DNA from: JBBIOI01 sp037443425
Lineage (GTDB): Bacteria; Desulfobacterota; BSN033; UBA1163
Length of the DNA: 15,264 nt
Direction: 5' to 3'
NCBI GenBank assembly: GCA_037443425.1
Contig: JBBIOI010000080.1
Span: 1-15,264 of the forward strand
In this document: one piece after another, positions 1 through 6,530 of the stretch
Position numbering within the stretch: position 1 is the first letter of the stretch
Layout of the letters: every line of letters begins with the position of its first letter
Position numbers and translations under genes: made by a program
Notes under the pieces: model-generated
What the model saw: only the letters and a program-made list of their open reading frames with translations
What the model was told of the DNA's origin: nothing
The model's database searches: none

Positions 1-65
1 CAAGGGACTTAAAATCCCTCGGAGTTTTCCACTCCGTGCCGGTTCAACTCCGGCCCTAGGCACCA
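1..65 (+). tRNA. tRNA-Leu(UAA), 3' part (5' end lies outside the window)
   Basis: The anticodon stem AGGGA (3-7) pairs with TCCCT (15-19) around loop CTTAAAA, placing anticodon TAA at 10-12. A long variable arm follows, CGGAG (20-24) pairing with CTCCG (32-36), as expected of a class II leucine tRNA. The T-arm is GCCGG-TTCAACT-CCGGC, then the acceptor strand CCTAGGC, discriminator A at 62 and an encoded CCA at 63-65. The D-arm and 5' acceptor strand are cut off by the window start. It reads UUA codons. As a tRNA 3' end next to a repeat-rich, accessory-looking region, it is also a possible integration site, but no second copy of its 3' end was seen to the right. Confidence 0.95.
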
Positions 66-73
66 ATGATAAG

Positions 74-102
74 AAAGGGTTGGGAAATCCCAGCCCTTTT
101 CT
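74..102 (+). terminator. Intrinsic terminator of the tRNA-Leu transcript
   Basis: AAAGGGTTGGGA (74-85) pairs with TCCCAGCCCTTT (88-99), with one G-T wobble, and is followed by a short T/C tract. It starts nine bases after the tRNA CCA end, the expected place for a rho-independent terminator. Confidence 0.85.
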
Positions 103-342
103 ATTTAAAAGAGGTCTATTTTGATAATTGCTTCAGAAAACATCATCTACAATTCCTCTGTAATTTCCAGAAGGAACATAAAGAAATCTTATATAATAAC
201 TCCTTGCTTTGGTGGAATTCCTCGCTTTGTTTGGAATGAGAGAGGGGAAAAACCTATACTGAGCCCTCTGAAAAAGTATTAAAAAAGATTTTCAACACAG
301 CAGATAGTCATTACCTCTTTATAAAATCAACTTTACCAGATT

Positions 343-440
343 GTCATTGCAAGAAAAAGCCGAAGTAATCTCTTTCGAATTGTCATTCCGAGCGGAGCGA
401 AGAATCTATGAGATTGCCACGGCCTTAGGCTCGCAAAGAC
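343..440. repeat. Imperfect palindromic dispersed repeat (GTCATTGC...AATCTC family)
   Basis: The arm at 343-372 begins GTCATTGC and ends AATCTC. The arm at 410-440 begins GAGATTGCC and is its imperfect reverse complement. Between them at 382-407 sits a GTCATTCCGAGCGGAGCGAA arm of a different dispersed repeat, so one palindrome appears to have landed inside another. The same CATTCCGAGC arm occurs at 12799-12818 in this window. Confidence 0.6.
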
Positions 441-495
441 TCCATTGGATTTCTGCGTACAATAAGTGGGAGTCCAGAAATGCTTTGAAGATACT

Positions 496-520
496 GGATT
501 CCTGCTTTCGCAGGAATGAC
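496..520. repeat. Short perfect hairpin of the GTCATTCC dispersed-repeat family
   Basis: ATTCCTGC (498-505), loop TTTC, GCAGGAAT (510-517) form a perfect 8-bp stem ending in GAC. The reverse complement reads GTCATTCCTGCGAAAGCAGG, a repeat type common in intergenic DNA of environmental bacteria. It may be the distal arm paired with the GTCATTCCGAGC arm at 382-407. Confidence 0.6.
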
Positions 521-628
521 GGAATTTCATCCTGAGGGACTTTTTCAGAGGACTTTTTCAGAGGTCTCCTTTTGAGGTTTCTGAAAGAGTCCTGAAGTAT
601 TTAAACACTCCTATACCTCCACTTAAGA

Positions 629-705
629 GGCGTAGGGTAAGGGCTTGTCCCTTACCGAAAATGGTGATACCGAAAGCGGTAAGCCACAAGGGCTTACCCT
701 ACGCC
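629..705. repeat. Long imperfect inverted repeat, 29-nt arms
   Basis: The left arm (629-657) starts GGCGTAGGGTAAG and ends CTTACCG. The right arm (677-705) is its reverse complement except for a central run of mismatches. A 19-nt loop separates them. There is no T-tract on either side, so it is not a typical terminator; it looks like a dispersed hairpin repeat rather than part of a gene. Confidence 0.75.
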
Positions 706-737
706 ATGCAATTAAATTAGATAGCAATGATTCTTTT

Positions 738-958
738 GAGACTTCTGAAAAACTATTTAAAAATCTTTTCATAAATGGGGAGGTGGGGTGAAAAAGCCTT
801 CGAGCGGATAACTTTTATAGATTAGCATTATTGATAATTCCCCTTAAACTTATTGGTTTTTCTAAAGCGATTGTTAGCAATTTAAATATTAAAAGCCCGC
901 ATTCTAAGGGTTTTGAACCCTACCTCCCCAGTCTTTCAAAAACTTTTTCAGAAGTCTC
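738..958. repeat. MITE-like element, left copy (inverted partner at 12931-13141)
   Basis: The termini GAGACTTCTGAAAA (738-751) and TTTTCAGAAGTCTC (945-958) are perfect inverted repeats. Subterminal GGGGAGGTGGGGT (777-789) faces ACCCTACCTCCCC (917-929). TTTT lies on each outer flank (734-737 and 960-963) and could be a target duplication, but is too simple to trust. The interior carries no gene. The same sequence occurs in reverse orientation at 12931-13141, with long identical blocks and scattered mismatches or small indels. The two copies bracket the eight-gene catabolic block. Confidence 0.85.
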
Positions 959-969
959 CTTTTATCCTC

Positions 970-998
970 TTGACAAAAATCTAAAATAATAATAGGTT
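970..998 (+). promoter_or_regulatory. Candidate sigma-70 promoter for the PhlG-like hydrolase operon
   Basis: A perfect -35 TTGACA (970-975) is followed after 17 nt by a weak -10 TAGGTT (993-998). It sits 12 bp past the end of the 738-958 element and 36 bp before the ATG at 1035. The -35 is convincing; the -10 position is uncertain because the spacer is very AT-rich. Confidence 0.45.
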
Positions 999-1034
999 TT
1001 AGTAAAAATAAGATTTGAAAGGGAGGGGAAATTT

Positions 1035-1622
1035 ATGTTGATTGAGGAAGTAAATAAACTTTTAGAACCCGGTTATCTACCTTTTGAGACTGGATATATG
1101 CGTCTTCCTAATGGTCAGATCTATATTGCTGTCTTAACAAGGATGCCTGGTAGTGCAGCCCAAATGGTAGATTGGTGGTTTGGATATGTTGGAGATACAG
1201 AAAAATATAAATTATGGCATCCAAAAGACCACATCATTGGTGAATGGGATGAAAAATGGAGACCCGGTCATTATATAGGAGCAAGCCATCTCGTGCACGA
1301 ATATATTGGAGGAGAGCTTGCAAAGTTAAAAATCACATTCAGGGAACCTTCGGAGTTTTTCGATACTTCAAGGTTTAAAGAAGCTCGCGTAGGGGCAGCT
1401 GTTTGTGGAGATGTTGGATTACTTGAGGAAGATAGAAAGATAGGTAACCTCATCCATTTTGTTAGAAATACTGATTTCGGTTGCGAAATGAGGAGTCGTT
1501 TCTGGCTTTTTGAGGCTGACGAAAAGATGGGAAGGGCACTTATGCAGCACTGTATAGAGGAGATGGGAATCCTTGCAGATTTATTACCGAAACTATATAT
1601 AAAAGAGACGATGGGAAAATAA
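1035..1622 (+). CDS. PhlG-like C-C hydrolase (DAPG hydrolase family)
   Basis: This protein resembles the catalytic domain of 2,4-diacetylphloroglucinol hydrolase (PhlG), a Zn-dependent enzyme that removes an acetyl group by cleaving a C-C bond next to an activated ketone. The characteristic stretches are MRLPNGQIYIAVLTRMPG (22-39), VDWWFGY (45-51), LWHPKDHIIGEWD (60-72) and YIGASHLVHEYIGG (80-93). Possible metal ligands are H62 or H66, E89, and the pair H172/E176, whose HxxxE spacing matches the His270/Glu274 pair known in PhlG. At 195 residues it is shorter than PhlG (about 290) and seems to lack the N-terminal part. No signal peptide is seen, so it should be cytoplasmic. The ATG follows a strong GGGAGGGG ribosome site (1021-1028). 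It is the first gene of the plus-strand group, 25 nt before the binding-protein gene. Family assignment is fairly firm; the substrate is unknown and need not be a phloroglucinol. Confidence 0.8.
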   Translation: MLIEEVNKLLEPGYLPFETGYMRLPNGQIYIAVLTRMPGSAAQMVDWWFGYVGDTEKYKLWHPKDHIIGEWDEKWRPGHYIGASHLVHEYIGGELAKLKITFREPSEFFDTSRFKEARVGAAVCGDVGLLEEDRKIGNLIHFVRNTDFGCEMRSRFWLFEADEKMGRALMQHCIEEMGILADLLPKLYIKETMGK

Positions 1623-1647
1623 AAATTTTAGAAAGGAGGTCTAAATT

Positions 1648-2934
1648 ATGGATAAAAAATTGACCCGTAGGGATTTTATCAAGAAGGTTGGACTTACTAC
1701 TGCAACAATTGGTATATCATCAAATATCCCAAAATTTTTAAAACCTGCTCATGGTGCTACAAGGGATCACATCTTGATTGGCCGACCACTTCCGATGACT
1801 GGTCCTGTTTCTGTCTTTACTACAGCCTCCCCATGGCTTGATAATAAGGCAATAGCGGATATTAATAAGGATGGTGGAATATACATCAAAGAGGCAGGAA
1901 AGAAACTGCCCGTTAAAGTAAAGATTGCTGATACTGAGAGCGATCCAACTAAGGCTGCTGATATTGCCTCAAAGCTTATTCTAAATGATAATGTCGACAT
2001 TATGTATGTATCTGCCACTCCAGCTACTGTAAGCCCAGTTGCTGCTGTCTGTGAGAGGTTTAAAGTTCCATGTGTAAGCACAATGATGCCTGTAGAGATG
2101 TTCCTGCTTGGTGGGCCATTTTATTGGGCTTTTGATGCATCTTTCAGCGTAAAGGATTATATGGCTTCCTTTTTACAGATGTGGGACGATGTTAAAACAA
2201 ATAAAACAGTTGGTCTCCTGGCACAGAACGATCCTGATGGGGTAGCATGGGCTGAAGGAGCCCATAAGAGCCTTAGACCTGTTGGTTATAAGGTTATAGA
2301 TTTAGGAAGGTTCCCTGCAGGCACAATGGATTATGGGGCAATCATAAGTGGGTGGAAAAAAGAGAATGTTGAGATAGTTTTTGCAAATATGTCTCCACCT
2401 GATTTTACAAGGTTCTGGAGGCAATGTTTTAGAGAGAATTTTATCCCGCATATCTGTACTGTTGGTAGGGCCGTACTTTTCCCTGCAGGAGTTGAAGCAA
2501 TTGGAGGAGACCTCGGATTGGGAACATCATCAGAGGCTGTCTGGCATCCTTCCTATCCATTTAAATCCTCTCTTACAGGTGAAACGGCAAAAGAATTGGC
2601 TGAGGCATATGAGTCAGCCTCAGGAAAGCAGTGGACACCTTCACTCGGTGGTTGCTATTCGGGCTATGAGATTGTTGCAGATGTACTGAAAAGGGCTCAA
2701 TCACTTAATAAAGAGGCTATACGTAAGGCATTCACTGAGACAAATCTTACTACAGTTCAGGGGCCTGTTAAGTTTAACGAAAAGAATATCGCAATAGTCC
2801 CATCAGGAGGCTTACAGTGGGTAAAGGGAAAGAAGTTTCCATTTCATTGCAATTTAGTCTCAGGTGGAAACTATAAAATCATTGTTCCTGATGCAAAACT
2901 GGTCTCAATAAGGGAGCTAAGAGGGATCAAATGA
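1648..2934 (+). CDS. Tat-exported ABC-type substrate-binding protein (LivJ / Peripla_BP_6 family)
   Basis: This is a type-1-fold periplasmic binding protein of the branched-chain amino acid (LivJ) family, a group that also binds aromatic and other organic acids. The N-terminus has a twin-arginine motif, TRRDFIK (6-12), a hydrophobic stretch and a likely cleavage after AHG (34-36); the mature domain opens with ILIGRPLPMTGP. Two-lobe features follow, including DTESDPTKAADIASKLI (about 75-91) and the SPVAAV...KVPCVS segment (about 128-144). The length of 428 residues is normal. An AAAGGAGGT ribosome site (1632-1640) precedes the ATG. No LivHMGF permease or ATPase gene is in the window, so it must pair with a transporter encoded elsewhere or act as a sensor-type binder. 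Tat export suggests folding, or cofactor or ligand acquisition, before export. The ligand cannot be read from sequence. Confidence 0.88.
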   Translation: MDKKLTRRDFIKKVGLTTATIGISSNIPKFLKPAHGATRDHILIGRPLPMTGPVSVFTTASPWLDNKAIADINKDGGIYIKEAGKKLPVKVKIADTESDPTKAADIASKLILNDNVDIMYVSATPATVSPVAAVCERFKVPCVSTMMPVEMFLLGGPFYWAFDASFSVKDYMASFLQMWDDVKTNKTVGLLAQNDPDGVAWAEGAHKSLRPVGYKVIDLGRFPAGTMDYGAIISGWKKENVEIVFANMSPPDFTRFWRQCFRENFIPHICTVGRAVLFPAGVEAIGGDLGLGTSSEAVWHPSYPFKSSLTGETAKELAEAYESASGKQWTPSLGGCYSGYEIVADVLKRAQSLNKEAIRKAFTETNLTTVQGPVKFNEKNIAIVPSGGLQWVKGKKFPFHCNLVSGGNYKIIVPDAKLVSIRELRGIK

Positions 2935-2986
2935 AGTATTATCTAAGCCCGGTTTTTTACGGTTAGTCATTTTACCTCCATCAAAT

Positions 2987-3023
2987 TCCACCTCGCGGGT
3001 GATAATATTGCCTGCGAGGTGGA
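2987..3023. promoter_or_regulatory. Intergenic hairpin between the binding protein and the M24 genes
   Basis: TCCACCTCGC (2987-2996) pairs perfectly with GCGAGGTGGA (3014-3023) across a 17-nt loop. It lies in the 126-bp gap before the ATG at 3061. No T-run follows, so it is not a clear terminator. It could be an attenuator, an mRNA-stability hairpin or an operator; the sequence does not decide. Confidence 0.5.
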
Positions 3024-3060
3024 TTCTTACTAACCAGCCCATAACTCTGGAGAGAGAAAG

Positions 3061-4179
3061 ATGAATCAGAAAGATGAGAAATTAGCAAAGACTATAGAAC
3101 ATTTAAATCAGAGAAACCTCGATGGATTAATAATCTATTCAAACGGTTCAAAGAATATCCTAAGGCCAAACTTTTTTCACTATTTTTCCGGATGTAAACC
3201 TCTTGGTTCAAAAAATGCAGCCATAATATCAAGGCGAGGAGATATTGCCCTGCTTGTTACGCCCAGATGGGATTCCTTCAGATTTTTAGCGAAAACCTGG
3301 ATTAAAGATGTAAGGGGTAGTTCAGTATTTATCGAGGATTTATCAAAAATTATAAAAGAATTTAGGCTAAAAGGTCGAATTGGAATTTCTGGCTGGGAGG
3401 AGATGAGCATAGAGGTATACGAAGTTATTCAAAATATGGGAGAGGTTTTATTGGCTGATGATGTAATAACTGAGATGGCAAGGATTAAAACAGATGAAGA
3501 TATCTCGAAAGCTAAGAAGGCAGCAAAAGCAGCAGAAGCGGGCTATGAAGCCCTTATTAAATTTGTAAAACCAGGTATAACCGAATATGAACTACTTGCG
3601 GAGATGGAGTTTTTAATGAGGATGGCTGGTGCAGATGATAACTTCAACCTCATAAGTTCAGGAACGCACAATTACGCGATGCACTCCCCAACAGATAGAA
3701 GATTAAGAGAAGGTGATATTATTATTGCAGAGATATCACCTGTTGTGGATGGTCAGGTGATTCAGATATGTAGAACAGTTTATCTTGGAAAGAGAAACCC
3801 AACTTTTTCCGAGAAATATGATATACTTGTAAGGGCACTTAAAGAGTCTCTGAATACAATTCGGCCAGGAAGACCAGCATCTTCAATAGCTATTTCAATG
3901 AATAAAATAATAAGTGAAGCAGGTTATTCAAAGTATTGCTATCCACCTTATATGAGAGCACGTGGCCACGGTATGGGAGTTGGATCAATTGCACCAGGAG
4001 GAGTAATAGATGAAGATACTTCCATTCCTTTTGAAAAAGGTCAGGTAGTTGTTGTCCACCCAAATCAATATATCCCTGAAACAGGATATCTTGCCTGTGG
4101 AGAAACAATTTTAGTTACCGAGGATGGGATGGAACGTCTAATAGAATCTGAAACAAAACTTTTTATAAAAGAGGTATAA
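3061..4179 (+). CDS. M24 (creatinase / aminopeptidase P fold) protein with degenerate metal site, copy 1
   Basis: The two-domain organisation of the M24 family is visible: a creatinase-like N-terminal domain (about 1-140) and a 'pita-bread' C-terminal domain (about 147-372) with GDIIIAEISP (218-227), QICRTVYLG (235-243), RARGHGMGVG (299-308), VVVVHPNQY (329-337) and GETILVTEDG (347-356). Active metallopeptidases bind two metals with D, D, H, E, E. Here the aligned positions are E224, Q235, H303, H333 and G347, so only the histidine remains and a normal dimetal site is unlikely. H208 sits where creatinase has its catalytic His, but the creatinase Glu262 position is C237. It may be a metal-free C-N hydrolase like creatinase, or a binding protein. 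A GGAGAG site lies at 3049-3054. It is followed after one base by the second M24 gene, so the two are surely co-transcribed. Fold assignment is firm; activity is unknown. Confidence 0.85.
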   Translation: MNQKDEKLAKTIEHLNQRNLDGLIIYSNGSKNILRPNFFHYFSGCKPLGSKNAAIISRRGDIALLVTPRWDSFRFLAKTWIKDVRGSSVFIEDLSKIIKEFRLKGRIGISGWEEMSIEVYEVIQNMGEVLLADDVITEMARIKTDEDISKAKKAAKAAEAGYEALIKFVKPGITEYELLAEMEFLMRMAGADDNFNLISSGTHNYAMHSPTDRRLREGDIIIAEISPVVDGQVIQICRTVYLGKRNPTFSEKYDILVRALKESLNTIRPGRPASSIAISMNKIISEAGYSKYCYPPYMRARGHGMGVGSIAPGGVIDEDTSIPFEKGQVVVVHPNQYIPETGYLACGETILVTEDGMERLIESETKLFIKEV

Positions 4180-4180
4180 T

Positions 4181-5359
4181 ATGGAGACACTTCAACCAAT
4201 TTTGAAAAGAGGAAGGGATGTATGGGACCATATAAATATGCCAGAGGAAGAATTTAAACTAAGGATAAATAATTTAAGAGATTATATGGCTGAGAAAGGA
4301 ATATCCGTTGTCCTTGTTTTTGGGAGTGGTATAGATAACTGTGGAGATATCTGCTATCTAACAAACTTTTCAACAAAGATGAATGTAAGTGCAGTCCTTA
4401 TTCTACCACTAAAGGAAGAACCAACCCTGTTCTTTGAAGGTCCTTCACGTGAATTAAAGACAGGTACGCGAATCACATGGGTAGAAGATATAAGGTCATC
4501 CCTTTCAGGGTCTTTCTCTTCTTCTGGTAGTTTAACAAAAGATTGCCTAAATTTTTTAAATGAAAAACATCTTATTTCTTCAAAGATAGGTGTTTCAGGT
4601 GTAAAGAGATTGATGCCATTTCATGAATATAGGACCCTTATAGAGGGTTTAAAAGGGTGTGAAATTATAGACATAGATGAAGTTTTTTTAGAGCTTCGAA
4701 TGAAGAAAACCGAAAAAGAAATTGATCAGATCCGCCGTGCATCAAGAATAATTTGTAATATATTGGGCTTTGTTTCTGATTTAATTTTAGATGAAGTAAA
4801 TGAAAGAATCTTTGAGGCAAAATTGGATTGGTTTGCTCGTATACAGGGTGCAGAGGATGTAAGAATCCTCTTAGCAAACTCCAAGGACTCGAACTGGGCA
4901 CTTAGACCTGCTGGTGATCGCATAATTCAGTCGGGTGAGGAAATTACACTCTATCTTGCTACATCATTCGAAAGATACTGGGCAGATGTTATAAGAACCT
5001 TTTCCTTAAAAGATTCTAAGTTCTTAGAAGTCAAAGATGAAAAGATTAACAAACTATACAGAAATATAATCGATTCCATAAAATTGGGGACATCGATTTC
5101 AGGCTTTTATAATGAAACGCTAAGAAGAATAGAGAAGGACGGATACATTTATATTCCAGATTATAGTCTTGGAAATGGAATAGGCCTTAGTCTTGAGGAA
5201 TCTCCTTTTATAAATAAGAGTGAAGAAGGCCAATTCCTCTCTAATATGTGTTTTTCATTCCGCCTCACGGTAAAAGATGATATGGATAAGTATATTATGC
5301 TCGGCGATACACTTCTTATAAAGGAATCAGTCCCGGAGATACTGACAAAGAATCCTTAG
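4181..5359 (+). CDS. M24-fold protein with degenerate metal site, copy 2
   Basis: This is a second M24-fold protein, 392 residues, starting one base after the stop of the first. It has a creatinase-like N-terminal domain (about 20-165, with CYLTNFSTKMN) and a C-terminal domain from about 175 (RMKKTEKEIDQIRRAS). At the five usual metal-ligand positions it has Y258, D269 (in YWADVIRTF), N332 (LGNGIGLSLEESP), R361 and G375, so only one ligand survives and the key histidine is lost. It is more degenerate than its neighbour and clearly divergent from it, so the pair is not a recent duplication. A heterodimer with copy 1 is plausible because M24 proteins such as creatinase are dimers with active sites near the interface. 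It ends 7 bp from the convergent acyl-CoA dehydrogenase gene. No dehydrogenase or transport motif is seen. Confidence 0.82.
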   Translation: METLQPILKRGRDVWDHINMPEEEFKLRINNLRDYMAEKGISVVLVFGSGIDNCGDICYLTNFSTKMNVSAVLILPLKEEPTLFFEGPSRELKTGTRITWVEDIRSSLSGSFSSSGSLTKDCLNFLNEKHLISSKIGVSGVKRLMPFHEYRTLIEGLKGCEIIDIDEVFLELRMKKTEKEIDQIRRASRIICNILGFVSDLILDEVNERIFEAKLDWFARIQGAEDVRILLANSKDSNWALRPAGDRIIQSGEEITLYLATSFERYWADVIRTFSLKDSKFLEVKDEKINKLYRNIIDSIKLGTSISGFYNETLRRIEKDGYIYIPDYSLGNGIGLSLEESPFINKSEEGQFLSNMCFSFRLTVKDDMDKYIMLGDTLLIKESVPEILTKNP

Positions 5360-5366
5360 AATTTCC

Positions 5367-6518
5367 TTAAAAACTTAATCCCCTGAGGATATCTCGAGTG
5401 ACGATTATTTTCTGGAGGTCAAGCGTTTCATCCATTAATCTAATCACAATATTTTTTCTGTATAATCTATCTATAAATAATCCTTTTTGAAATCCAGGTC
5501 CTCCGTGGATTTGGACTGTCTTATCAATAGTTCGGTTAAGCATTTCTGTTGTAAAGATTTTTATTAATGCTGATTCGCGTAGTATGTTATTACCATTATC
5601 GGCCATCCAGGCAGCATGATGAACCATAAGTCTTGCAGCTTGAATATCTGTTGCAATTTCAGCTAAAAGGTACTGGACTTTTGGTTGTTCAGAAATTGTC
5701 CTACCAAATATTTCCCAGGTTTTTGCGTATTCTGAACATATTTCAAGTAATCTTTTTGCAACACCAACACACCTGGCACCTCGAATGATTCTTCTTGTTG
5801 GGAGCCAATTCGATCCAAGCTGAAAGGCTTTACCAGCTTCACCAAGGATATTTTTTACCGATACCCTACATTGGTCAAACCTGATAATTATTGGTTCGGG
5901 TAGTTTGATTTTCTCTGTATCTCTCCTTTCATTACGTATAATGAGTCCATCTGTATCCTTATCCACCAAAAAACAAGTTACCCCTTCGCCAAGAGGCCTT
6001 TCAGGATCAGTAACAGCAAATGTAATTAAAAAATCGCCTATATCAAAATATCTCATTATTAATTTTTGACCTTTAAGGACATAATAATCATTGTCTTTAA
6101 TTGCAATTGTCTTTAATGATTTTATCCTTAATTCTTCGGGTTCTAATAAGGCTATAGAGTACTGTTTTTCTCCTTCAATGACAGGATTGAGATATTTTCT
6201 TTTCTGCTCTTCATTGCAGTGGAAAAGGATAGGGGTTACATCTCCGAAATTGAATGGGATAATGGTCTTAGCCAATTCTTCTTCTACGAGGCAAAGACAT
6301 AAAATTGAAGTTCCAAGTCCACCAAATTCCACTGGTACTCTAAGCCCCCAGAAGCCTATTTCTTTTGCATCTTTTTTCAAATCTTCAATGATTTCTTTAG
6401 ATAGTGTTCCATTTTCACTATCCAATAAGTCCCTTTCGAGGGGAATAAGTCTTCTTTTAACAAAATCCTTGGCAGTTTCACGTATTAATCTTAGCTCTTC
6501 GGGTATTTCAAAATCCAT
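5367..6518 (-). CDS. Divergent acyl-CoA dehydrogenase family flavoprotein
   Basis: Full-length acyl-CoA dehydrogenase fold (383 residues): N-terminal helical domain (MDFEIPEELRLIRETAKDFV), middle beta domain (about 120-230), and C-terminal helical domain with FGRTISEQPKVQYLLAEI (271-288), QIHGGPGF (336-343) and DETLDLQKIIVTRD (363-376). These enzymes remove alpha and beta hydrogens from an acyl-CoA and pass electrons from FAD to an acceptor, usually ETF. The catalytic Glu of the usual YEGT motif is replaced by Asp (D363 in MDET), and the usual TEPxAGSD flavin-loop motif reads LEPEELRI (125-132). Both point to an unusual substrate or reaction. It is the last gene of the minus-strand operon, 12 nt after the flavoprotein gene, with an AGGAG ribosome site. 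No ETF genes are nearby, so the adjacent Fe-S flavoprotein may be its electron partner (inference). Confidence 0.88.
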   Translation of the reverse strand: MDFEIPEELRLIRETAKDFVKRRLIPLERDLLDSENGTLSKEIIEDLKKDAKEIGFWGLRVPVEFGGLGTSILCLCLVEEELAKTIIPFNFGDVTPILFHCNEEQKRKYLNPVIEGEKQYSIALLEPEELRIKSLKTIAIKDNDYYVLKGQKLIMRYFDIGDFLITFAVTDPERPLGEGVTCFLVDKDTDGLIIRNERRDTEKIKLPEPIIIRFDQCRVSVKNILGEAGKAFQLGSNWLPTRRIIRGARCVGVAKRLLEICSEYAKTWEIFGRTISEQPKVQYLLAEIATDIQAARLMVHHAAWMADNGNNILRESALIKIFTTEMLNRTIDKTVQIHGGPGFQKGLFIDRLYRKNIVIRLMDETLDLQKIIVTRDILRGLSF

Positions 6519-6530
6519 AATTGACTCCTG

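Larger units (their letters stand above)
265..551. repeat. MITE-like element with CCTCTGAAAAAGT terminal inverted repeats
   Basis: CCTCTGAAAAAGT (265-277) is an exact reverse complement of ACTTTTTCAGAGG (539-551). The right-hand 13-mer is repeated immediately in tandem at 552-564. The interior is a mosaic of smaller inverted repeats and has no convincing gene; the short open frames on both strands here only read through the repeats. The stretch from about 103 to 264 shows nothing I can assign. The termini resemble those of the 738-958 element (TTCTGAAAAA), so both may belong to one family that would need a transposase supplied in trans. Confidence 0.6.

Noticed and set aside
333..535. Overlapping 64-65 codon open frames on both strands
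   Set aside because: They read through dispersed palindromic repeats (GTCATTCCGAGC and AATGAC arms), have no ribosome site and no protein-like composition.
3061..4179. Xaa-Pro aminopeptidase
   Set aside because: Four of the five metal ligands are replaced, so naming it a peptidase would be misleading.
5340..5400. Bidirectional terminator between the convergent genes
   Set aside because: The 7-bp gap and nearby sequence show no GC-rich stem with a T-tract.
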